Under the pieces are notes generated by a model that searched no databases, was not told the DNA's origin, and was given only the letters and a program-made list of their open reading frames with translations. A DNA stretch of 64,000 nt from Streptomyces sp. TP-A0356. GTDB taxonomy: Bacteria; Actinomycetota; Actinomycetes; Streptomycetales; Streptomycetaceae. The position numbers were made by a program, and so were the translations under genes. The stretch spans positions 1-64,000 of the forward strand of contig NZ_BBZJ01000036.1 in assembly GCF_001417775.1 (NCBI RefSeq). Reading direction: 5' to 3'. Below are positions 36,744 through 44,749 of the stretch, one piece after another. Numbering within the stretch: position 1 is the stretch's first letter; every line of letters starts with the position of its first letter.

Positions 36744-37811
36744 CTACGCCAGGAGAACCCCGGCCCGGGAAAGCGAACTCGCCTCATAGCGCAGCTGATA
36801 GGTGCGTACACCTGCGCCGTTCACGCGGTAGAGCGTGATCGTCGACAGGAACTGCTCCTTGACCTCGGCGGTGCGGCGGCGTTCCTTCGCGTCGACCCCA
36901 CTGATCCACTCCTCGATGTGCTCTGGGAGCTTGAAGGCCAGCTCATAGGCGCCGACCGCGTCCGCGGGCGACAGCGTCCACTCCGCAGCGGTACCCACGC
37001 CTCGCCGCTTGATCCGCACGGCGTGGTCCGGCCTGGCCTCCGTGTACTCCAGAAACCTCTGGTGGTCATCCGTCGCGAGCGGCAGGACGAAAGGCGCGGA
37101 AGGGAAGCCGAGCAGCAACTCCACAGCGCTGCGCCCACACAAGGCTTCAGCAAACTCGGACAGCGCGGCAGCGGCCGCCTGTATGAACTTCCCGACGGGC
37201 ACGACGGGCTGCGGCAGCAGATGCAGTGGGGAGGTTCCCAGCGCCCGCCGCAGCTCCGTACGCATCCAGTTCACCGGGAAGGGGGTCTTCTCGGGCAAGT
37301 GCTGCTGTGCCTTGTACAGGCTCTGTGCGGTGGTTCCGATGTGGCCGAGCAGCCAGACGAAGGAAGCACCGGACAGGTCTACCAGGGAGATCTGGTGGGC
37401 GAGCGCGTACTTCTGGGCGTCCGGGGTGAATCCGCTCGCTGAGAAGAGGGCGTACGAGTACTTGTACCGCTGGCGCGGTCGTGTTCCCGGGCCCGTCATG
37501 AAGTTCTCGTTCACGTCGTGCACCACGCCATGGGCGTTGCGCACCTTGTCCAGGCCGCAGCGCTTCTGCTCGTACTTCGCCTCCAGGAACAGTCGCACGG
37601 GCATGGAAAACGCCGGAGTGAAGGTGAACTCCCCGAGCACGTCGACCTGGTGGAGGGCTCCCCGCCCGCGGACCCGGAGAGTGTCACCCTCGCTCACCAG
37701 CTCGACAGGGTCCTGGTCCTCGTGGACGAGCAGCCGGTAACCGCTGGAGCGCAGCAGCCAGGCCAGCGACTCTTCCAACAAGTAGCCCCTCAAGGAGGAG
37801 TCTTTGAGCAC
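36744..37811 (-). CDS. Mrr-like restriction endonuclease-fold protein
   Basis: A 355-residue protein with an N-terminal PD-(D/E)xK nuclease pattern: a leading helix with E (SLRGYLLEESLAWLLRSSGY), then GALHQVDVLGEFTF (catalytic Asp near residue 60) and LFLEAKYEQKRCGL (ExK near 86-88), followed by YALFSASGFTPDAQKYA as in Mrr_cat. The C-terminal two thirds are unassigned and may bind DNA or sense a ligand. The GTG start at 37811 is preceded by GAGAGGTTGCCGGA. It converges on the helicase operon and probably acts as a separate restriction enzyme or an accessory nuclease of the same island. Confidence 0.7.
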   Translation of the reverse strand: MLKDSSLRGYLLEESLAWLLRSSGYRLLVHEDQDPVELVSEGDTLRVRGRGALHQVDVLGEFTFTPAFSMPVRLFLEAKYEQKRCGLDKVRNAHGVVHDVNENFMTGPGTRPRQRYKYSYALFSASGFTPDAQKYALAHQISLVDLSGASFVWLLGHIGTTAQSLYKAQQHLPEKTPFPVNWMRTELRRALGTSPLHLLPQPVVPVGKFIQAAAAALSEFAEALCGRSAVELLLGFPSAPFVLPLATDDHQRFLEYTEARPDHAVRIKRRGVGTAAEWTLSPADAVGAYELAFKLPEHIEEWISGVDAKERRRTAEVKEQFLSTITLYRVNGAGVRTYQLRYEASSLSRAGVLLA

Positions 37812-38444
37812 TCCGGCAACCTCTCTCTGAGTCGATCACGCACAGCCCAACGCGATCATCTCAAGACGGCGACGTTCAGTGCCGAGTTCGTTCCGTCTCG
37901 TTGCCTCGTGCGCGAGACGTTGTGCCTTCGTCAGTAGGGCGTGTTCTGCCTGCCGGAGTTCTCGAGGGAACCATGCCGCCAGGTGTGAGCTCGATCGCTG
38001 GGGGTGATGTCGCCACAGGTGGGTTCGTGGGCGAGCAGAAGGCATGAAGGGACGGAGCGATGCTTTCGTTCGACGGCTGGACAGAGGTCGGATGACAGCC
38101 TGTCTGGGCGACTGCCGCGGGGGCCGTTGTCCAAACTCGTGAAGCTCAGCAATGAGCCGCGCGGCTTTCTTCCGGCTCCAACCGGGGATCTTCGGCGCTT
38201 AGAAGGCACGTGCTCTATCCACTGAGCTACGGGGGCTGACCTGCGAAAACGCAGCTTCCGGGCGCTGCCCCCAGGTCGCGGGGGACGCATGGGGGAATCG
38301 CGGATTCCCGGTGACCGGGGGACGCAAGCGCTCCCCGATCGGGCAGCACGTAGGATCTCACATTATCTTCACGCCCCGAAGCCTCTCGCGGAAACAATCC
38401 CGCACCTCATCGGCGTTGGTGATCTCCGAGCCGAGGAGGGGAAG
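37812..38444. other. gene-poor stretch with tRNA remnant
   Basis: About 630 bp without a convincing protein gene. A minus-strand frame of 69 codons (37836-38045, containing LRQAEHALLTKAQRLAHEAT) is open but lacks a ribosome site and recognisable motifs. The stretch contains the degenerate tRNA at 38165-38236. Several short inverted repeats are present. This may be an old integration boundary. Confidence 0.4.
38165..38236 (-). pseudogene. degenerate tRNA-Arg(TCT)
   Basis: The minus strand begins with a perfect tRNA 5' half: acceptor GCCCCCG, D-arm GCTCAGTGGATAGAGC and an anticodon loop CTTCTAA (TCT, Arg). The anticodon stem is imperfect (GTGC/GCGC with a wobble and a C-C mismatch). The T-arm is weak (CCGGTTGGAGCCGG) and no 3' acceptor strand CGGGGGC follows. 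So it is a decayed or truncated tRNA, plausible as the scar of an integration event at a tRNA gene. Confidence 0.6.
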
Positions 38445-39341
38445 GTGTCGGGCCTGAAGCTGTTCCGCACGGACACGACGAATGGCGGCATGGCTGAGGT
38501 CATGCCGCGTCTTGCTGAGATCGAGGCCGATGTGCAGGGTCTCGTCGAGTTGCACATGGAGACGCTGCTGGGCGTCCGGTTCCTGGCGAGCGAGTACAGC
38601 ACGGGAGCGGTGCACGGGGGCCGGATCGACTCGCTCGGGCTGGACGAGAACGGATCGCCGGTCATCGTCGAGTACAAGCGCGGCACGGATGCCGGCGTGA
38701 TCAATCAGGGTCTTTTCTACCTGGCCTGGCTGATGGACCACCGGGCTGAGTTCGAGCACCTGGTCCGCGAGCGGCTCGGGGTGACGGCCGCGTTCCAGGT
38801 CCTGTGGAGCGGCCCGCGCCTGATCTGCATCGCCGGCGACTTCACCCGCTACGACGTGCATGCCGTGCGCGAGCACCGGCGCTCAATCGATTTGGTCCGC
38901 TACCGACTCTTCGGCAGCGACCTGCTCGGGCTTGAGACCGTGGCCTCCGTGAGCGGCGGCATGCAGGTGGCCCGCCGAACACGGCCCAAGCCGGTTGCCC
39001 GGGCGGTGGCCGACGTACAGGGTGCGGCGATGGTGGAGTTGGCGTGCGCGGTCGACGAGGTCCTGCTCGGGCTCGGGGACGGCGTGAACCGGATAGAGCG
39101 CAAGACCTACCGGGCGTACCAGCGGCTGCGGAACTTCGCCTGCCTGTGCCCGCCGCAGCGCAGCAAGCTGCTGGTCTACCTGAAGGTCGACCCGAAGGAC
39201 GTCGACCTCGTTCCGGGCTTCACCCGGGACGTGTCCGGTCTCGGTCACCACGGGACGGGCGACCTGGAGGTCCAGCTCCGTACGCCGACGGACGTGGAGC
39301 GGGCTCAGGATCTGTTCCGGGCGAGCTACGCGGCGGCATGA
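38445..39341 (+). CDS. NucS-like nuclease-fold protein with C-terminal DUF5655
   Basis: A 298-residue protein. The GTG at 38445 has an excellent ribosome site (AGGAGGGGAAG) and gives the family's usual N-terminus SGLKLFR; the longer in-frame ATG at 38289 is rejected. The first half has a PD-(D/E)xK pattern: E in MEAMLGVRFLASEY-like METLLGVRFLASEY, then GGRIDSLGLDENGSPVIVEY followed by KRG (D and E-x-K). The C-terminal 110 residues (VDEVLLGLGDGVNRIERKTY, RNFACLCPPQRSKLLVYL) are DUF5655, a small putative nucleic-acid-transport or binding domain. Such proteins occur in mobile and defence contexts; the exact role is unknown. Confidence 0.75.
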   Translation: MSGLKLFRTDTTNGGMAEVMPRLAEIEADVQGLVELHMETLLGVRFLASEYSTGAVHGGRIDSLGLDENGSPVIVEYKRGTDAGVINQGLFYLAWLMDHRAEFEHLVRERLGVTAAFQVLWSGPRLICIAGDFTRYDVHAVREHRRSIDLVRYRLFGSDLLGLETVASVSGGMQVARRTRPKPVARAVADVQGAAMVELACAVDEVLLGLGDGVNRIERKTYRAYQRLRNFACLCPPQRSKLLVYLKVDPKDVDLVPGFTRDVSGLGHHGTGDLEVQLRTPTDVERAQDLFRASYAAA

Positions 39342-39409
39342 TCCGATGGGGCGCCGCCCGTTTCGTGGCGGGCTGCGCTTCGTGTCGTGTCTGCGGTCGT
39401 GGGCGGCGG

Positions 39410-39515
39410 CCTTTCGACGTCCGGGCAGGGGGGCGGTGGACTTCTATGGTGCGCGGGATCGCCGGTTTGGCCAACCGGCGATCCCGCGCTATGTTGCCCC
39501 GCTCGTGTGAGCCGG
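39410..39515. repeat. structured repeat element, copy B
   Basis: The best-folded copy: a perfect 17-bp stem (GCGCGGGATCGCCGGTT and AACCGGCGATCCCGCGC, 39451-39489) with loop TGGCC, followed directly by TATGTTGCCCC and a short GCTC/GAGC hairpin. The upstream CTTTCGACGT...GGCGGTGGAC matches copy A. It lies between the last defence gene and the conjugative block. Confidence 0.8.
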
Positions 39516-39518
39516 TGA

Positions 39519-40877
39519 TCAACGTGAACGGCGGCTGGCGGTGGCCACGGGAGGTGCTGGCGCACTGGCGGCGAGGCGGGTCCTCTGCTCGCGCCCCGGC
39601 TGCGCCTGGCGCGTGCAGGTCTGGTGGGCGAGGATCTCGGAGAGGCCCGTCAGCAGTGAACTCGGGGTGTGCGGGGACGCGGTGATGGCCCAGGTGGGCC
39701 GGTCCGGACCGGGACCGGCCCAGATGGTCCAGGTGGCCAGGTTTTGATTCGGGTGCTGTGCGGCGAAGGCGTCGAACTGGATGCCCGCGTTCCCGTCGGG
39801 GGATGTCCAGCGGAACTTGAGCCCTTCCGCGCTGTCCTTCCATCCCGCGTTGGCGAGGGGCCGCGTGGCCGCGGTGACCATCTTCTCGTCCACCGGGGCG
39901 CCAATGGCCGTGTCCCAGCCGTCGCCGTCGGCGAGGTGGATCAGCAGATCCTGCAGCACCGGGGCGGGGGTAGCGCCGGTCGCGGAGAGGACCCACATGC
40001 GGTCGGAGACGGGTGTCTCGTAGGCGGCCACGGTCCAGGCGGTCTCGTGGGCAGGCGTTTCGTGGACGCGCTCGATGCGCAGGGTCTGCGACTCATGGAT
40101 GGCGTGGGTCGTGTCATCCGACCAGGTCCGCCACCGTTCGAACTCACCGTGCGTGTCGAGGAAGGCGTCGAGGAGCGCGTCGTGATCTCCTGCATCGGCC
40201 AGGTAGACGGGGACGGTCTCCGGCTCCGGGCGGGAAGGTTCGGACTGGGCCGTGGTGACGTCGAAGACGGAGCGCGCTTCGATGGCGGCGCGTTCGGTGT
40301 CGGTCAGGGGCGCCGGTCCGGGGCGCATCTCGGCCGCGTGGACACTTTCGAAGGCCATCAGTGCCTCCGCGGGTGAGTCGAAGGTGTCGGCGATCTGACG
40401 CAGGTGATCCTCGCCATGTAGGTAGACGGACTTGCCGCTCCGGTGGAGGTAGGTGCCGACCGCGACGGTGGTGTGGCCATCGTGGGCGTGGGCGTGGATG
40501 AGAAGCTGGCCGTGGCGGATGTCGTCGTGGATCTTCTGCGCTTGATTGGAGACCTCGCGGATTTCGCTGCGGGTGCACCACGGCATCGGATAGTTCGCCC
40601 AGGTCCATTCCTCGTTGATGGCTTCCTGGAGCCGCGAGGTGATCTCGACGGTGATGCCTTCGGCGATCAGGTGCTTTGCTGCGTCGTCGGCCCAGTAGGG
40701 CTCCTCGTGATCGATGCGGGCCAGGACCAGGACGTTGGTGGCGGCGACGCTCCAGTCGGCAGCCTCCAGAGCCATGAGGGCGACGCGGGCCTGCGTGCCG
40801 GTCAGGACGGCGGTGACGGCGCTCGGGTGAGTGGGGTGGGTGTCGAAGCGGACGTGGGCGTCGATGGCGGGAGTCAC
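39519..40877 (-). CDS. DUF317-containing protein
   Basis: A 452-residue protein whose C-terminal part matches DUF317, a repeat domain found on Streptomyces plasmids and integrative elements (FRWTSPDGNAGIQFDAFA, WTIWAGPGPDRPTWAITASP). The N-terminal 200 residues (ATNVLVLARIDHEEPYWADD) form a different domain, and the middle is an Asp/Glu-rich link. The protein ends with an Ala/Pro stretch and ATASRRSR. Function is unknown; conjugation or plasmid maintenance is suggested by context. It is the last gene of the minus-strand block and is separated from upstream genes by a hairpin terminator. Confidence 0.75.
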   Translation of the reverse strand: MTPAIDAHVRFDTHPTHPSAVTAVLTGTQARVALMALEAADWSVAATNVLVLARIDHEEPYWADDAAKHLIAEGITVEITSRLQEAINEEWTWANYPMPWCTRSEIREVSNQAQKIHDDIRHGQLLIHAHAHDGHTTVAVGTYLHRSGKSVYLHGEDHLRQIADTFDSPAEALMAFESVHAAEMRPGPAPLTDTERAAIEARSVFDVTTAQSEPSRPEPETVPVYLADAGDHDALLDAFLDTHGEFERWRTWSDDTTHAIHESQTLRIERVHETPAHETAWTVAAYETPVSDRMWVLSATGATPAPVLQDLLIHLADGDGWDTAIGAPVDEKMVTAATRPLANAGWKDSAEGLKFRWTSPDGNAGIQFDAFAAQHPNQNLATWTIWAGPGPDRPTWAITASPHTPSSLLTGLSEILAHQTCTRQAQPGREQRTRLAASAPAPPVATASRRSR

Positions 40878-40896
40878 GTGGGGTCTCGTCTCTTCA

Positions 40897-40930
40897 GCCG
40901 GTGGCCGGACCCTCGGGTCCGGCCACCGGC
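40897..40930. terminator. strong hairpin terminator
   Basis: A perfect 16-bp stem (GCCGGTGGCCGGACCC and GGGTCCGGCCACCGGC, 2-base loop) lies between the DnaB-N-like gene and the DUF317 gene, both on the minus strand. No T-run follows. Confidence 0.75.
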
Positions 40931-40940
40931 GTACGCGGGG

Positions 40941-42056
40941 CTATCGGGTTGCTCGTGTGGACCGGGCGGCGTGCGCGACCGTGGTGGTCGGCGGGCCGGC
41001 GCGGGTGGTGGCCGCTGGTCGCCGCCGCTGCGGCGGTGCGGATCCGGTGGCGTGCCAGCGGGTGCGGACGGCGGCGATGTCGGCGAGGGCGCGGCGGGCG
41101 CCGACGACGAGCTGGAACGGGGTGTTCGCCGGGTCACCGGCGTACGCCTCTATACGTCGGCCGGTGCGCTCGGCCGTGACCAGGAGGGAACGCTGCAGGG
41201 CCCTCTCGCCCCAGTGCTCGACCGAACCGGCCGGTTCGGCCAGCAGACGGAGCACCTCGCCCGGTTCACTGCCGTCGTCCAGCACGCCGCGCTGCTGGGC
41301 CTCCCACAGGACCGTGACGGGGTCGACGGGCTCGCGGCGGCGGGCAAGGCCGGTCAGGCACTGCCACAGGCCGGCGTGCAGCGGCAGGGTGAGGTCCTCG
41401 GGGAGCAGCCACCGGACGGCGTCGATGTCGGAGGGGTAGGCCGTGGCCGTGGCGAGCAGGATCTGCTCCTCCTCGACAGCCTCTGCGGGGTCTTGTGCGG
41501 CGGGCGGCGGCGGCGCCGTGGTGCGGGGCAGCACGCCTGCGCGCGGCGGGAAGCGGTTGGCGATGTCGTCCACGACCGCGGCGAGCGCGTCGGCCTCGGT
41601 GAGTACCGTCTGGACGGGGTGCGGGAGGGAGACGTCGTGGACGGTGTGGACGAGGCGTTCGGCGGCCGTCTGCAGGCGGCGGCGGGCGTGCTCCGCCTCG
41701 ACCATCCGGGCATAGGCGGGGGCGTGGCTGGGCCAGGGGCAGACCTGGACGAGTGTGTGTATGTAGGAGGCGGTCAGCCCGCGCGCCTGCTCCCGGCCCG
41801 TGGCGAGGACGCGGTCGAGCCACTTGGTGTTCTTCGCGTGCTCGGCGGGTTCAGGCCGCGGCAGGCTGGTGATCGCGGTGTACAGGGCGGCGTGCGCGGC
41901 GGTGGAGAACGAGTCTGCGGTGATGCCGGTCACGTCATCCAGACGGTGCGGGGCGAGGAGGAGGGCGCCGAGGAGGGCTTGCTCGACGTGGAACACCGGC
42001 TGGGGTGGTGCGATGGCGTCGAGGTCGTCTTCGAGGGGTTCGGGGGCGTGGGGCAT
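40941..42056 (-). CDS. DnaB-N-domain protein without helicase core
   Basis: A 371-residue protein carrying two DnaB N-terminal-like helical repeats: FHVEQALLGALLLAPHRLDD and AEAVEEEQILLATATAYPSD, each followed by LYTAITSLP or LWQCLTGLA patterns. The RecA-type ATPase with its Walker A motif is absent. It might bind or load the host replicative helicase or DnaG at a plasmid origin. The ATG at 42056 overlaps the stop of the cytosine methylase gene (TAATG). The tail is basic and Thr/Ala-rich, ending ARSTRATR. Confidence 0.65.
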   Translation of the reverse strand: MPHAPEPLEDDLDAIAPPQPVFHVEQALLGALLLAPHRLDDVTGITADSFSTAAHAALYTAITSLPRPEPAEHAKNTKWLDRVLATGREQARGLTASYIHTLVQVCPWPSHAPAYARMVEAEHARRRLQTAAERLVHTVHDVSLPHPVQTVLTEADALAAVVDDIANRFPPRAGVLPRTTAPPPPAAQDPAEAVEEEQILLATATAYPSDIDAVRWLLPEDLTLPLHAGLWQCLTGLARRREPVDPVTVLWEAQQRGVLDDGSEPGEVLRLLAEPAGSVEHWGERALQRSLLVTAERTGRRIEAYAGDPANTPFQLVVGARRALADIAAVRTRWHATGSAPPQRRRPAATTRAGPPTTTVAHAARSTRATR

Positions 42057-43327
42057 TAGGCGGCGAGGGTGAAGTCGTTCGGGTCGAGGGTGACGCCGAG
42101 GTGCGGGGCGAGGAGGTGGCCGGCGAGCAATGGCGGTACGGCGTTGCCGATCTGGGAGAACTGCTGGCCCTTGTTTCCGGCCCAGGGGTAGTCGGCGGGG
42201 AAGGTCTGCAGAAGGCCGGCCTCGCGGGCGGTGATCCGGATCGGCTCGGGAACCGCGGGCGCGTCGGCGTCCTTGGCCGGCGGTGAGGCGGGTTCGGCGA
42301 TCCAGGTGCACTCGTTGGCGCGGTGCCCGAAGAACAGCGTGCCAGCCGGCTCGGACAGGGGCCGGACGGTGGCGTTGGCCTGGTTGTTGCTGCGCAGGGA
42401 CCAGGACCAGCGGTGGGCCTCGGCGGTGAATGTCGGAGCTGGAGCGTCGGCGGCCCGGTTCTCGCGTGTGCCGTGTCGGGCCGCCCATCCCGCGCTTTCG
42501 CGCCGGGGCTTGAGGACCACTCCGTCCGGCCGGGGCATCCAGGTGCCGCGCTCCCGGGCGTCGGACAGGGTCTTGCGGGAGCCCGACGGAAACGGTTCGG
42601 GGCCGCCGCCGGGCCCGCCGCCTGCGCAGACGGTGGGAACGGGCCGGTCGGTCGCGCCCCATCCGAGGGCCTCGGCCATGCTGACCCAGCGGGCACGGCC
42701 CGGACCGAACAGCGATTCCGGTTCGGCGAGTTGGGCGTGCGTGGGCGTGGGTGGCTGCGCGGTGCGGACGCGGGATGCGAGGAGGATCGCTCGCCGCCTG
42801 GTCTGCGGGACGCCGAAGTCGGCGGCGTTGAGGATCCCGTACCAGACGGAGAACCCCCAGCCGCGAAGGACGGCCGCGTACTGCTTCCACAGGGGCAGGA
42901 CGTCCGGTACTTCCTCCATGGCGATCCAGTCGGGCTCGTCGACGGTGTTCAGGGCGTACAGGTAGCGCATCGGCTCGGCTGCGAGCAGGGAGCGCTCGTC
43001 GCGGCACGCGGCCAGGAGGCGTTCGCGGGTGTCGCGGCCGGCGGCCAGGTCCTCGACCGCCGCGTGCACCAGTGGCTGGTCGAGCAGGCCGAGGCGCTTG
43101 CCGGCCATGCTCCACGCCTGGCACGGCGGGGAAGCGATCACGCCGCGGGTGCGGCCGACGAAGGGCCAGGTCGGATACATGGCCACGTCGGTGCGGATGG
43201 TCAACTGCCCGGCTGCGGAGCGGGACTTGCACGCCCACTGGTCCCATTCCAGCCCGACGTCGCGTACGCCGAGGACATGCAGTGCCCTGCTCCAGCCGCC
43301 CGGCCCCGCGAAGAGGTCGAGTATCAC
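42056..43327 (-). CDS. DNA (cytosine-5) methyltransferase
   Basis: A 423-residue C5 cytosine methylase. Motif I is DLFAGPGGWSRAL at the N-terminus, motif IV is ASPPCQAWS with catalytic C69, motif VI is MEEVPDVL, motif VIII is GVPQTRRRAILLA and motif X is FSQIGNAVPPLLA near the C-terminus. The target-recognition region lies between about 210 and 350. The GTG start at 43327 overlaps the TGA of the upstream PAPS-reductase-like gene. There is no cognate restriction enzyme nearby, so it may protect the mobile element from host restriction. Confidence 0.9.
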   Translation of the reverse strand: MILDLFAGPGGWSRALHVLGVRDVGLEWDQWACKSRSAAGQLTIRTDVAMYPTWPFVGRTRGVIASPPCQAWSMAGKRLGLLDQPLVHAAVEDLAAGRDTRERLLAACRDERSLLAAEPMRYLYALNTVDEPDWIAMEEVPDVLPLWKQYAAVLRGWGFSVWYGILNAADFGVPQTRRRAILLASRVRTAQPPTPTHAQLAEPESLFGPGRARWVSMAEALGWGATDRPVPTVCAGGGPGGGPEPFPSGSRKTLSDARERGTWMPRPDGVVLKPRRESAGWAARHGTRENRAADAPAPTFTAEAHRWSWSLRSNNQANATVRPLSEPAGTLFFGHRANECTWIAEPASPPAKDADAPAVPEPIRITAREAGLLQTFPADYPWAGNKGQQFSQIGNAVPPLLAGHLLAPHLGVTLDPNDFTLAA

Positions 43328-44439
43328 GTGGCCAGCCCGAAGTCGTCCTGCGTCAGCGTGTCGGCGTCGCCGCGGCACGCCCAGGGCGAGCAGCCGTCCT
43401 CGACGCCGTTCTCCAGTACGTCGGCCTCGTCCGCGCTGATTTGCAGGGTGGCCCGCTCCGCCCGGGTGACGTGGTCGATCGGCGCCTCGCTCAGCGGGAC
43501 GCGCGAACGGTGCAGAAAAGCCTCGCCGAGCAGGCGGCTGCCCGCAGCGTTGGCGCGGGCATTGCCCTTCCGGATAGCCGCGTCGAATTCGACGACATCC
43601 GCCCACTCGGACGGGGACGTGTCCCTGATATGCCTCCACTGCGCATTTCCGTGGAAAGGGCAGCCCAGGCAACTCGATTTCGGTGTATCGGCAAGACCGA
43701 GCGAGGTAAGGTAGCGGACGCAGTCGGACCTGCTCCAGGACAGGTCGAGAAGGGGATGCCGGTTACGCATGTATTTGACGTCGGCGTCCTTGGCGCGGTG
43801 GAATTCATCGGTCGAGATTCCCACCCATTGTTCGACGAACGTTCCCTTGGGGATGTGCAGAGGGTAGGGGTAACCGAGCAGCTCGCGCACCTTCTGCTTT
43901 ATCGGCTTTACCTTATATTCGCCCGTGCACTGCCTTCGGGTCATTCCCGGGCGCCCGTCCTTGTTGAGGATATGGAGGGGCATGGACGCGAAACGGTGAT
44001 CAGGGTTCAGTGCGTCGTTGCGGATGTTCCCGGAGGACACCCGCAGGACCGGTATTCCGGCGGGCTTGGCTATCTCCTCCTCCATGCGGTCAAGGTGGGT
44101 GTAAACCGCTTCGGGTTCCCACCCGGTGTCGGCGAAAATCGCGTAGTCGACCTTCGGGAGGATGCCCTCGGCTGACAGGGCGAGCAGGGTGCTGGATTGA
44201 ACTCCCGCACCAAGAGAAAGGGCGCGGAATCGGGGCTGATCTGAAATGGTCTGTCCTGATCGTGGGGAAATGGGGCCCGCTCTTAATGCGGCCAGTGGGT
44301 CAGCGGTCGGGGGTGAGCTGCTGGTCGCGGGATATGGCGTCAGAGAGGGCAGGGATGCGGTCGAGGAGGTCGACGGCCGAATCGATGTACTGCTGCGGTG
44401 ACGGGCCGGATAGGACGACCCGTCCTGATGCGGTGCCAA
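43324..44439 (-). CDS. PAPS-reductase-like PP-loop protein
   Basis: A PP-loop ATP pyrophosphatase of the phosphoadenosine-phosphosulphate reductase/DndC superfamily. The motif ALSLGAGVQSSTLLAL is the PP-loop; FADTGWEPEAVYTHLD follows as in family members, and SCLGCPFHGNAQW supplies a Cys pair. The first 65 residues from the ATG at 44439 are low-complexity and overlap the upstream gene, so the true start is probably an atypical codon close to 44240. The gene is translationally coupled to the cytosine methylase (GTGA overlap). A role in a sulphur or nucleotide-activated DNA modification is suggested, not shown. Confidence 0.7.
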   Translation of the reverse strand: MAPHQDGSSYPARHRSSTSIRPSTSSTASLPSLTPYPATSSSPPTADPLAALRAGPISPRSGQTISDQPRFRALSLGAGVQSSTLLALSAEGILPKVDYAIFADTGWEPEAVYTHLDRMEEEIAKPAGIPVLRVSSGNIRNDALNPDHRFASMPLHILNKDGRPGMTRRQCTGEYKVKPIKQKVRELLGYPYPLHIPKGTFVEQWVGISTDEFHRAKDADVKYMRNRHPLLDLSWSRSDCVRYLTSLGLADTPKSSCLGCPFHGNAQWRHIRDTSPSEWADVVEFDAAIRKGNARANAAGSRLLGEAFLHRSRVPLSEAPIDHVTRAERATLQISADEADVLENGVEDGCSPWACRGDADTLTQDDFGLAT

Positions 44440-44749
44440 CGTGTCGCCGCCGGTTCTCCACGGCGCGGGCCAGGGCTGCGGTCAGTTCGGCGCTCGCGTC
44501 CTGGGCGGCTCTGGCGATCTGCGCGACGCGGTCGAGGAGCAGCAGGTCCGTGGGCGAGGGCTGTGACGCGTGCTGGGCGAAGTCGAGGAAGAGTCGCAAG
44601 GCGGTGCCGGCGAGTTGCTGAGCGTCGGTGATCCGCACGGCCAGCGTGTGCGCGTGGGTGACGGGGCGGGCGCGCAGAGCCCGGCGCAGGCTCAGCGCGT
44701 CGGCCGTGATCCGGTCAAGGGTCCGAGCGGGGGTGAAGCGGTCAGGCAC
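44300..44749 (-). CDS. helical hypothetical protein, 149 aa
   Basis: Not recognised. A 149-residue, all-helical, Arg/Ala-rich protein (ARTLDRITADALSLRRALRA, DLLLLDRVAQIARAAQDAS). The GTG start at 44749 overlaps the end of the TrpA-like gene by 8 bases, so it belongs to the same operon. No membrane segment or cysteines are visible. Confidence 0.6.
   Translation of the reverse strand: MPDRFTPARTLDRITADALSLRRALRARPVTHAHTLAVRITDAQQLAGTALRLFLDFAQHASQPSPTDLLLLDRVAQIARAAQDASAELTAALARAVENRRRHVGTASGRVVLSGPSPQQYIDSAVDLLDRIPALSDAISRDQQLTPDR

Noticed and set aside
37836..38045. A 69-codon minus-strand frame after the Mrr-like gene
   Set aside because: Part looks helical, but there is no ribosome site or family match and it lies next to tRNA debris; too weak to call a gene.
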